From the NCBI GenBank assembly GCA_036971475.1, contig JBAIZL010000006.1, positions 5,067,501 to 5,131,500 of the forward strand: a stretch of 64,000 nucleotides of DNA. The letters run 5' to 3'. This document shows positions 55,509-64,000 of the stretch, in pieces. The position numbers and the translations under genes are program-made. How positions within the stretch are numbered: the first letter of the stretch is position 1; each line of letters opens with the position of its first letter. Under the pieces are notes generated by a model. That model worked only from the letters and a program-made list of their open reading frames with translations. It was not told the origin of the DNA and ran no database searches. This stretch comes from Prosapia bicincta. Taxonomy: Eukaryota; Arthropoda; Insecta; Hemiptera; Cercopidae.

Positions 55509-56858
55509 CGAGGGTGGTCCACAAAGTAACCTCCGTTTTGAAATAAAAAATAAACCAGTTGAGATTCAAAATTATCATGTACCATTTTATTATATACATG
55601 TTAAAACTACAGCTTTTCTCTACTTTTCTACATATTCATCATACAAATTCAAGCACATATCTTTTAACAGTTTTTGAAATTCCGTCTTTAAAAAAATCTG
55701 CCGCCTGAGAACGTAGCCAGCCTGACACAGCGTTTTGAAGCTCTTCATCACTCGCAAACCTCTGAGATGCAAGCCACCGCTTCATGTACGGGAAAAGATG
55801 GAAATCACTGGGAGCCAAGTCCGGGCTGTATGGGGGGTGGTGAAATACGTCCCATTTGAACTTTTCCAAAAGTTCAGTTGTTTTTTGTGCTGTGTGAGGG
55901 CGGGCATTGTCATGGACAAACACAATGCCAGATGTCAGAAGACCACGGCGCTTGTTTTGAATCGCTCGTCGTAGCCATTTTAAGGTCTCACGATAAGCTG
56001 CAGCTGTAATGGTCGTACCACGCTCCATAAATTCAACGAGCAAGATGCCCTTAGCATCACAAGAAACTGTAGCCATCAATTTTCTCGCTGAAAAGGATTG
56101 GCGAGCTTTCTTTGGCTTGCTTGGTGAAGCGGTATGACCCCATTGCATTGACTGTTGTTTTGTTTTGGCATTCACATAGGCTACCCAGGTCTCATCTCCT
56201 GTAACGATCCTGTTCAAAAATGTTTCTCCTTCAACGTCATACCGAGTAAGAAAGTCTATGGCAGAACTCATTCTTTTCATTTTGTGATCATCGGTGAGCA
56301 CTTTTGGAATCCAACGAGCACAAAACTTGTGATAGCCTAGTTTTTCTGTCACTATCTCATGCACAAGACTTCGAGAAATTTCAGGAAAATGATCTGAAAG
56401 TTCCGAGATAGTGAAGCGACGGTTCTCGCGAATTTTCTCATCCACTTTGTTCACCAAGTCATCACTGACAAGAGATGGCCTACCACTCCAGTCTTCATCG
56501 TGAACGTTCGTTCTTCCATTTTTAAAAAATCGAACCCATTGACGGACTACACCTTCGCTCATAATGTTTGGGCCATACACCGCACTCAATTCACGATGAA
56601 TTTCAGCTGCTGTGTAACTTTTCGACCACAGAAATCTTATTACACCTTGCACTTCACACTTGGCGGGATTTTCTATCGTTATAGCGGCGCTCATGTTTTT
56701 ACGTTAAAACAAAAAAAAACGCGTGATCGTACGATACTCTCCCTTGCACAGCTAGAAGCATACTGAACGGCTGCGCACACCGATATGAGAATGGCGGCAC
56801 TACCCCCCCTACTTATCGCGCCATGCCCAAACGGCAGTTACTTTGTGGACCACCCTCG
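55509..56858 (-). mobile_element. Complete mariner transposon
   Basis: TA duplications lie at 55507-55508 and 56859-56860. The inverted ends start CGAGGGTGGTCCACAAAGTA and match over 22 bp perfectly, then imperfectly (..ACCTCCGTTTTG versus ..ACTGCCGTTTGG). It is 1350 bp, near the canonical mariner length (~1.3 kb), with a single intact transposase ORF filling it. It sits in the intron between modules B and C, same strand as the host gene. Confidence 0.95.
55639..56694 (-). CDS. Mariner transposase, intact 351-residue ORF
   Basis: The N-terminal ~115 residues carry two helix-turn-helix regions (FLWSKSYTAAEIHREL..; VRQWVRFFKNGRTNVHDEDWSGRP linker) that bind the terminal repeats. WIPKVL (128-133) stands for the mariner WVPHEL motif. 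The catalytic triad is Asp167 (VTGDETWV), Asp262 (VHDNARPH) and Asp297 (YSPDLAPSD), with 34 residues between the last two, the DD34D signature of mariner. Length is normal (~345-350 aa). The start ATG (56694-56692) lies 164 bp from the right end and the stop 130 bp from the left end, leaving normal UTRs. No stop or frameshift is present, so the protein may be functional. The enzyme cuts and pastes into TA sites. Confidence 0.95.
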   Translation of the reverse strand: MSAAITIENPAKCEVQGVIRFLWSKSYTAAEIHRELSAVYGPNIMSEGVVRQWVRFFKNGRTNVHDEDWSGRPSLVSDDLVNKVDEKIRENRRFTISELSDHFPEISRSLVHEIVTEKLGYHKFCARWIPKVLTDDHKMKRMSSAIDFLTRYDVEGETFLNRIVTGDETWVAYVNAKTKQQSMQWGHTASPSKPKKARQSFSARKLMATVSCDAKGILLVEFMERGTTITAAAYRETLKWLRRAIQNKRRGLLTSGIVFVHDNARPHTAQKTTELLEKFKWDVFHHPPYSPDLAPSDFHLFPYMKRWLASQRFASDEELQNAVSGWLRSQAADFFKDGISKTVKRYVLEFV

Positions 56859-56971
56859 TATGAACCTGAAATTCTGTAATATCCATAAATGGATTACGGA
56901 AAATCTAATATATTTATAGTGAAAGCCATTACTTTTACATTGTTATTGATTTCGAAAATAAAAACAATACC

Positions 56972-57021
<50 letters not shown>
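56972..57021. repeat. (TA)n microsatellite
   Basis: About 50 bp of TA in the intron, 114 bp after the mariner. Confidence 0.95.
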
Positions 57022-57025
<4 letters not shown>

Positions 57026-58210
57026 AATCAGAACATTCTCAGTGACCATTATAATAATATAAGAAAGAAAAAAAGTGAGTGAATTTTAGTGTCTATGATG
57101 TTTGGCGAATCTATGAAACTAAAACTTTGTGATATTATTACCTGACTAAACTTATAATGAAAATTATTTTTTTTCAATTTATCAAGAAATATGTTTTTAA
57201 CAGAACTTGACAATTATCATCATAATGACCCCAATAAGTTTGGACAAGTCACAATATTAAAAATTTGTGACTGAAAAAAGTTTCGGATCTTTGTTTTAGT
57301 TCATATGTTTTGAATATCATTTTTAACAAAATATCAATTAATAAAACCTCAAATGGTAACACTAGATTCAGAGGTTCTATATATAAGTTACGCTATATAA
57401 GTTATTTTAAAGTTCTAAATACACAATTTAGAAAATATTCCTTCATTAAGTAAAAATTGCTATTTTACCTAAGCAGAGTAAAATTTATTTAGTGAACTTA
57501 ATTATTTGTTTACGCTGATTTCAAATTCACATTGTAAAAAATAATGCATTGAACAATAAGTATTTTATTAAGTTATTTAAAGACCTATGAGATTACAGTC
57601 AAATCAAAAAGGTAGTTCTAGTCAATTAAGGTTATTTACATCCTTAATTTTGGTTCAAAATTTCTAAAATAGCATACTGTAATTGAACAATTATAAAGAT
57701 AAACAAAGAAAATTATGTTTCAACTAAGTAAAATATTGTAAGTAATAATTGAGCTGACTTGTGAGTTAAGGTTATAAATAAATTAATAACAGTGGTTTTA
57801 ATAAATATTTAAGCTTAATTACAAAAAAAAACTAAAGAACAACAATTACAAAGCCATTATAGTACTGTCTAATGTATGTTATCCACAACATGATAATGAA
57901 ATTGTTTAACCCCATACTGCACCCCCAAAATTTTGTTCAGTACTACATGGTGGCAGAATACATCACCAGTGCCAAACAGTGTTGATTGTACTTTCGTTTT
58001 AAGAAACAACCTAAATCAAAATAACAAAACTTCTTAAGTTTATAGCAAACAACTCCTAGCAACTTTAAGCAGCTCTTTAAACTTTTTTTATTCAATATTG
58101 ATATACTTCATTTACTTATTGTCTTAATTTTAATTTCAATTGATTAATAAATCTGCAAAGCTTGTTCACAACATGCGAAATTACAATTAAATCGCACTAG
58201 ATTATATAAG
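57022..58210. other. Intron DNA, nothing recognised
   Basis: AT-rich intronic sequence. A TTAACCCCATACTGC block at 57907 looks like a piggyBac start, but no partner end was found. Confidence 0.4.
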
Positions 58211-58216
58211 TTATAC

Positions 58217-58333
58217 CTTCAGGATCAGGAAGGTAGTTCTTTTCCTCTGTTTCCGTGTGTTTCATAGTGGACTTGTCAAACTGTTCCACTCCTTCGATGA
58301 GGTTCAAATGCTGTTTCTCTTGCTGAACAGCTA
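58217..58333 (-). CDS. cib: Thymosin-beta (ciboulot-type) gene, internal exon, module B
   Basis: The exon is 117 nt. Its acceptor AG is at 58335-58334 and its donor GTATAA starts at 58216, phase 1 at both ends. It encodes VAVQQEKQHLNLIEGVEQFD, then MKHTETEEKNYLPDPE. The core actin-binding motif is M-KHTET (other modules have LKHTET), and the following proline motif is NYLPDP in place of NPLP. These are differences that could tune actin affinity. It joins in frame to the exons on both sides. Confidence 0.93.
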
Positions 58334-60432
58334 CTTGGCATCATGCAAAGCATTAATCAAAGCACACACACAAAACATGCAAAACATGCAATTTTTTCAG
58401 ATTTACCTAACACGAGTTTTTTTAATAAATTACTTATTATATATTTTGTACGGCATATTTCACTAACAAAACATTGAAAGAAATATTTCTTTCAATTTAT
58501 ATACAAATCTTTTCTTTTAAAAGAAAATAATAAATATGTGATTGTTTCTCAATTAATTTATATAAAACTAATCTAGATTTCTTCATTTACAAAAAAAAGT
58601 TTATTCAAAATTAACTTAAAAGTGCATTGCTCTACATTTCATCTGTTTCCTTTAATATATTCTTTTATAATATAGAATACAGAACATACATATATAAACA
58701 AAAGTAGTTCAGGTTCATATGTAGGAAGGCAATTAGCGTAGTTGAGGGTTTTCCAGTCAAGGTATTCTACTAATGTAGGAAGGGGTTTCGCCCACAGATC
58801 TGCCAAACTTAAAAACCTACATATGTATAATACTTCAATTCTCTCAAGTATTTTGAAGTAAGATTGAAAGCCAACTGCATTTAGAGACTATAATCCTGTT
58901 TCTACTTTAAATTACTAAAGGTAGACTCTTTTTATAAATGAAAACATTTAAGAATGACAAAGTATACTTAGCATTTATTCCATGCATTTCAAAGAAACAT
59001 GTTTCAAGGAATAGTCACTATTCCCTATAAATATTCGAATATAAAAAAAAATAATTGCTATTGCCACTGGTTGGGTACACATTAGGGCGCTATATAATTG
59101 ACCACAATATTTCTCAGCTGTAGATTGGCTTCTACCATGAATAAACTGAACTAGGAATCACAGAAGGTTGTGCTCAATTTTAAATAATAAAAATAATATG
59201 CTGACAAATACATTTTAATTTTGTCAAATATTTTTTTTAGGTTAATAACAGATTACAGACAGATTCATGTTTTTACAATACTCTACGTTTCTATTTTCTT
59301 TCTAAAAATCCAATTCAAGAGCTGAAATTTATTAGTCTAATATTTAACCATAGTTTACAATTTATAAAATCCATATCGATACATTAAACATAATAGAAAC
59401 CAAACATTAGACATTCTTAATAAATATTAACATTTACAAGTCAAATTTTGTGATAAAAGAGAATTTATAAAAAATTTAAATTTGAATATTTATTGAGTGT
59501 GAAATGTGTGGTTTTTATTATGTTCAATGTATTTTATTGATTTTTATAAATTATAGGCAATGGTTAAATATTAGATTGAAAAGAATCTAGATTTTAGCTC
59601 TTGAAAAGAATTTTTGGAAAGAAAATTGAAATGTAGAGTATTGTAAAAACATGAATTGGTCTGTGATTTGTCATTACCCTAAAAAAGTAAACAGTTATTA
59701 ACGGACAATTAATAAAGTTTGTCAAATATGAACAAAATATGAAATTAATTATGGTAGCGTAAAAGACACGACCTGTAAGATACATATTTTTACTTTTAAA
59801 GCATATATTAAAATGAATGAACCTATTCATAGCTTATTTATTACTGATGAATTTTATTTAAAGTACCATAAAACTTAAAATTTAACATTAATTAACTGAA
59901 TAAAAATAGGTTATAATTTTATTTAGTACATAAGCTCATATAAGAATTGTGTAAACAATTAAAGTGTATTTTATTAAAAAATGAAACGTTTTTCATTCTC
60001 CAATATAAATTAAATTATTGCTTACTGATAGATAAAAAGATTGTAAAGCCTGGAATTCAGTGAAATTTAAAAATTCTGAAATTGAATTCAAAATATCCTC
60101 AAAGACATGAGTAAATTACTTCAAACACCTCTGCAACGTTAACAGAATAGATAGTGTGTTTCTGCACTAGTAAAGCACATTAATTTTTTTTTGTCAGAAA
60201 CAATTTTAAATTTATTATAAATTATCATAACTGATGTTTTATTTAAAAATACTATCTTCAACATTAGGAGATTATTATTAATTTTAATATAATTAAATAA
60301 ACATATTTCCAGACTTATTATTAACTTCATAATAAAAAAAAATACATTCATTAGTGAATTTTTTGCCAAGTGTTTGTAATGCCACACGTGCTACACACAA
60401 ACAAAACCAAAACTAATTATCAACTTATTTAC
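58334..60432. other. Intron between modules A and B
   Basis: 2.1 kb of AT-rich intron. It holds a foldback at 59235-59700 and a small hairpin (CATATGTAGG near 58717 with CCTACATATG near 58817). Nothing else is recognised. Confidence 0.5.
59235..59700. repeat. Intronic foldback repeat, ~165-bp arms
   Basis: The segment at about 59240-59400 is inverted at about 59530-59695. Shared blocks include TTCATGTTTTTACAATACTC, CAAGAGCT and TCTAATATTTAACCAT with their complements. Arm identity looks near 80%, with a loop of about 130 bp. It is probably an old MITE; boundaries are approximate. Confidence 0.65.
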
Positions 60433-60546
60433 CTGCTTTATCTGGAAGTGGATTCTTCTCATTCGTTTCTGTGTGTTTCAACCTGCCTGTATCAAAAGCC
60501 TCAACACCTTCTAACAGAGCTTTTTGAGTCTTTTCTGCAGCAACAT
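60433..60546 (-). CDS. cib: Thymosin-beta (ciboulot-type) gene, internal exon, module A
   Basis: The exon is 114 nt, with acceptor AG (CTAG) at 60548-60547 and donor GTAAAT at 60432, phase 1 at both ends. It encodes (D)VAAEKTQKALLEGVEAFD, then LKHTETNEKNPLPDKA, a complete thymosin-beta module and very similar to the second module of insect ciboulot. This implies at least one more upstream exon with the initiator Met and probably a degenerate first module. None was found to 64000, so it lies beyond the right edge. The protein is cytoplasmic and controls actin monomer availability. Confidence 0.93.
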
Positions 60547-61765
60547 CTAGCACGAAAATAAAGATATTGTCATAACTTAAATAAAATAAAATAAACAAAG
60601 GATGTGGTAAACAAATATTTAAAGCTTAAAACATAAATAATAATATACATATAATTTATAAACAACAGACGTAAGTAACATAAGACATCAGAAAAAAGAA
60701 TGCAGATCATTTAAACAATTCATTTTGATAAACAAATAAAATAAAAGTTTTATTAATTTAAACATCAAATGAAACTCTAGCCCAAATCCCAAATACGGAT
60801 GAGAAAATAGCAGAATAGAGAGTTACATTAACCTATGTTAGAAGACATATACGCCCTAATCTTTATCAGATAGAACTTGAGCACTATAAAACAGTAGTCA
60901 GACCCCAGTAGGTAAAATCAGTGAAACATCAGCTAGGAAAGGCAGGTTAAACGAAACAAGAGAAAGATGCACAAAAAATTATACCCATAAACACATTGTA
61001 CAGTACATATTTCATCTAAAGCAGAAAAACAAGAAGATTAAAAATTGTTAAACGTGAAATACAAAAATATTGCCCCTTTACAGGTATGTAAACATTTCTT
61101 CCGGCAAATTAGTGTACAAAATCTCAAACATTGAGACAAAAATTTAATTAGCAGCTTTTGTTTTGCATGGAATTTCACAATTCTTTAAAATTGAATCTTT
61201 GTACTATCATATCAAATACAGATTTTAAAAAAATTTAACATACTAAGGCACTGAATATTCTCTATATGTCTAGTGTAGTATAAACGTATTGTGGGTTTTG
61301 TTGTACATGAGGGTCGATGAAACTTGGAGGTATTTTGGCTTATAGAAAAATGGCTTGTTTTTAAAGTATATTTATATACTTTAGTATATATATTTTAAAG
61401 TATATTTATAAAAAAAATACTGAGAAACAATAATTTCAAGTGCAATGAGAGATCCTTGATAATATTTCATTATAGCTTTACTTGCTGCGTTAAAATCATG
61501 GATTTTGTTGAAAATGTTGATTGGCAGTACCTCTATGTTCAAACTTGGTAAAATTACAACTTGCCAAACTTATAATTAGTGAGATACTGATGAAGCAAAT
61601 TTAGTGACATCAAAAACATTGTTTTAGTAGGGTTTGTAAAAAATTTTCTCTAATAAGTTCAGCAAGTCATAATTTTACTTAGTTCAGTTGTAAAACCTTT
61701 TATTGAAGTATATGTTTTTAATTAATTTGAATTATATTGTCATGTAAGTCATGATATATTTTAAA
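60547..61765. other. Upstream intron of the thymosin-beta gene, nothing recognised
   Basis: AT-rich, with no exon carrying a thymosin-like first module. Confidence 0.4.
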
Positions 61766-61769
61766 AGTA

Positions 61770-62550
61770 CAGGGTCCGGCGGCGAATTGGGCGATTTTGA
61801 AATGACTGTAAAAAAATCGATGAAGTTGTTAACAAAAAATTTATTCATATCAACCTAATCTACATAGAAAAGCATTATTATTTTATTCACAACATTGTTC
61901 AATTCTTAAAAACCAAGTCGGCAAGGTCAATTCTCTTGCCAGACATATAAATGGAGACATCATGCACAATTTTTGGATGTGATGAATCATACTTCCACCT
62001 GTCAGGATATGTCAACAAACAAAATTTTCAACAACCTCTTCATTCAACTAAAGTTACTGTTTGGTGTGCCATATCTTTGTCAGGCATTATCGGACCATAT
62101 TTTTTTGAAAATGAATGTGAAGAAGCTGTGACTGTGAGTGCTGAACGGTATTTAGAAATGTTGTCCACATTTTTCTTTCCTCAGCTACCTCAGTATAACC
62201 TAAACAACAACACATTATTCTAACAAGACAGAGTAACAAGCCATACAGCCTGACTCAGTATGCGCCGACAACACTGGAACAAATGAAAGAAAACATTCGT
62301 CGGGAGATTCCTAAATACAGTAACAAATGTTACAGGGTGTCATAGACAGTTTCCTTAGGCGCCTTTATGAATGCCTGGCGAGAGAAGGACGTCACTCTGT
62401 CTACAGGAATTTTTAAAATTGAACAATCTTGTGAATAAAATAATAATGCTTTTCTATGTAGATTATGTTCATATGGATAAATATTTTGTAAAAAACTTCA
62501 TCGATTTTTTACAATTATTTCAAGATTCCTCGATTCGCTGCCGGCCCCTG
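61770..62550 (+). mobile_element. Internally deleted Tc1/mariner-type transposon with ~58-bp inverted ends
   Basis: TA duplications lie at 61768-61769 and 62551-62552. The left end CAGGGTCCGGCGGCGAAT and, read inward, right end CAGGGGCCGGCAGCGAAT continue to match through CTTGAAATRA and AAAAAATCGATGAAGTT for about 58 bp. The 781-bp body retains only a transposase middle fragment. Long TIRs plus a TA duplication fit the Tc1/mariner superfamily. Confidence 0.85.
61951..62330 (+). pseudogene. Tc1/mariner-type transposase fragment
   Basis: The frame contains FGCDESYFHLSGYVNKQNF, the first catalytic-Asp block in insect Tc1/mariner-type DDE proteins (xSDExHFHLxGxVNxQN). PLHSTKVTVWCAISLSGIIGPYFFENE follows, then a TVSAERYLEML stretch. 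The second Asp block survives only as QDRVTSHTA after a stop at 62221-62223 (normally QDGAxxHxA). The third catalytic block and the DNA-binding N-terminus are missing. It is non-functional. Confidence 0.8.
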
Positions 62551-62552
62551 TA

Positions 62553-64000
62553 TAAGTTCAAAAAATATGTTGTAGGTTTGACAAAACTGAAAAAATTAAA
62601 AACAAAAATTTAAAAAAAAATAGAGAAAATGGTACGTTCTACAATTATCTGTAAATACTTGTTTAAAATCTGTTGCTTTGTATAATTTTTTTCACAAGGA
62701 TTTCAATGAACCTCCTAATCCTATTTTCTCCAACAGCCAAGGATTATCCTTAATATTTTTTATCTAGAATATGGAAAATATTTGATTTTCTGTTTTTATA
62801 AGTTCCCAGTAAGCTAGTCAAAATACTACTTTAGCATAATTAAAAAAATATATATTTTTGTAAGCAGGTAGGATTTGATAGGTTGTCTCTGTAAGTGGGT
62901 ACTTTCTACTGCAGCAGAAGAAGATGATGATGACCTTTATTCAATCAAAAAGTTAAATATGTTACTGTTTAAATTAATGGTATAATGAAACAAATCGGAA
63001 CTCGTGTTTTACAAGAACATTAGAATACATTTAAACATTTATAAGATGGGGCTGAAATTTAAGCATAAGGATTATGCTAACTTCTCTATTCTAAGTCTAA
63101 TAATACCAACATTCTATATTTTTGCATTAAAATAAAATATAGAAATCCCAAATCTATAATGTTATCATATGGTACTGAATTCCTACAAGTAAGGTTTTTT
63201 ATGTACCAGAGATTCATTTGAGAAAAAGGTATTTTGTTTCAAAATTCATGTTCCAAGTTTATACGGCAATAATATTCACATGTAAAATTCCATTGACTAT
63301 CAATAAACTTGTAGTATTCACAAAATGATTTATTAGTGTAATGCAAAGTATTAAAATGAACTTAATTTTACAAAACCGAGCTTTGATTATTTAAAAGTGC
63401 AGAGGTAAAATTAAAAAGCCTTTAAAAAATAGTGAAAGTATTGAAGATGGTAAGGTCTATCATTAAAGATGACCTTTTATACTATACTCCATTTTAACTG
63501 ATCATTATTAGATAATTAAAATACTTTACAATAATTTTTTATTATCTTCTAACTAGTGGTAAAAGCTCATTTTGTATAATAAATTCACCTAAAAGCAATG
63601 CATTTGAATTAAATCTACAGTATAACAAACATGAAACTAAAAATAAATTATCCTACTTGTAAAAAACCACAATATAATGACAAATTGGCCTTTTAACTTT
63701 TTTAATTGGACATGTCTATTTTATCTCAAATACGTCACTAATTTTAATATTGAGCCTAATGTACACAATGAATTGGCTTCTGTGTTCTTAGTTGAATTAC
63801 AAAGGTATTAGTATCAAAATTAAAAAACTATATCACTAATGACGCAAATTTTTCTTAAGCAGACATATTTTATTTTTAAGTCGTTGACCTTCATGCCCAT
63901 GTTTTATATACCATTTTTCTAAATATATTGGAGTGAATTTACATATTTTAATGATTCAATTATGAACAGGTTATTTTTATTATACAGTTAGTTGAATTTG
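62553..64000. other. AT-rich sequence to window edge, nothing recognised
   Basis: No exon or repeat supported. This is presumably still intron or upstream DNA of the thymosin-beta gene. Confidence 0.4.

Noticed and set aside
55509..55640. Mariner as part of the host gene (fusion or domesticated exon)
   Set aside because: The element is complete with its own ends and TA duplication, and no splice sites link it to the thymosin exons.
57907..57930. TTAACCCCATACTGC, resembling a piggyBac left end
   Set aside because: No inverted partner followed by TTAA was found within several kilobases.
62880..62945. Possible first coding exon of the thymosin-beta gene
   Set aside because: No thymosin-like module, initiator context or matching phase-1 donor was found; the first exon is probably outside the window.

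Overview
The window looks like a piece of a large, AT-rich insect nuclear genome. Exons are short and separated by multi-kilobase introns with GT/AG borders. No bacterial gene organisation is present, and most of the DNA is transposon wreckage of arthropod-type families: mariner, piggyBac, ZMYM1-like hAT, Penelope-like, a non-LTR element with a DUF4780-type ORF1, and a gypsy-type gag/protease. The one clear multi-exon host gene is a thymosin-beta repeat gene of the insect ciboulot type. A hemipteran would fit the genome size and TE mix, but the order cannot be fixed from the sequence.

Host genes: (1) On the minus strand near 3.4-3.7 kb is a single exon with the N-terminus of a regucalcin/SMP-30 protein. 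(2) On the minus strand from 60.5 down to 48.9 kb are four exons of the ciboulot-type gene. Three 114-117 nt phase-1 exons each encode one actin-binding thymosin-beta module, and a tiny last exon encodes the C-terminal tail. The first exon(s) lie beyond the right edge. Its introns hold two piggyBac derivatives, an intact-ORF mariner, a decayed mariner and two foldback repeats.

Layout: 0-8 kb holds dispersed repeats, the regucalcin exon and an RNase H relic. 8.6-11.2 kb is an AT-rich satellite with a 410-bp higher-order period. 11-17 kb is mostly unrecognised, with one hAT-type MITE. 17.2-21 kb is a decayed LTR retrotransposon (gag and protease, minus strand). 22-25.4 kb holds several copies of one dispersed repeat family with Pol III box-like motifs. 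25.4-32.3 kb is a nest of Penelope-like element (PLE) pieces and long foldbacks, repeatedly bracketed by (TA)n. 33.9-44.1 kb is one hAT transposon blown up from about 3.3 to 10.2 kb by three nested insertions: a 5.2-kb LINE, a 1.4-kb piggyBac derivative and a 0.3-kb hAT MITE, each with recognisable target-site duplications. 44.8-47.8 kb holds unidentified coding-like relics, a 138-bp minisatellite and an RT relic. 48-64 kb is the ciboulot-type gene and its TE-filled introns, plus a Tc1/mariner-like element upstream of the visible exons.

The host genes do not form a pathway. What links the loci is transposon layering: the nesting gives a relative insertion order, and most TE ORFs are broken. 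The mariner at 55.5-56.9 kb is the exception. The most unusual structures are a near-perfect ~400-bp-armed palindrome with an 8-nt loop, hammerhead-like cores in three PLE-type foldbacks, and three piggyBac derivatives that keep different parts of the transposase but share palindromic subterminal motifs.
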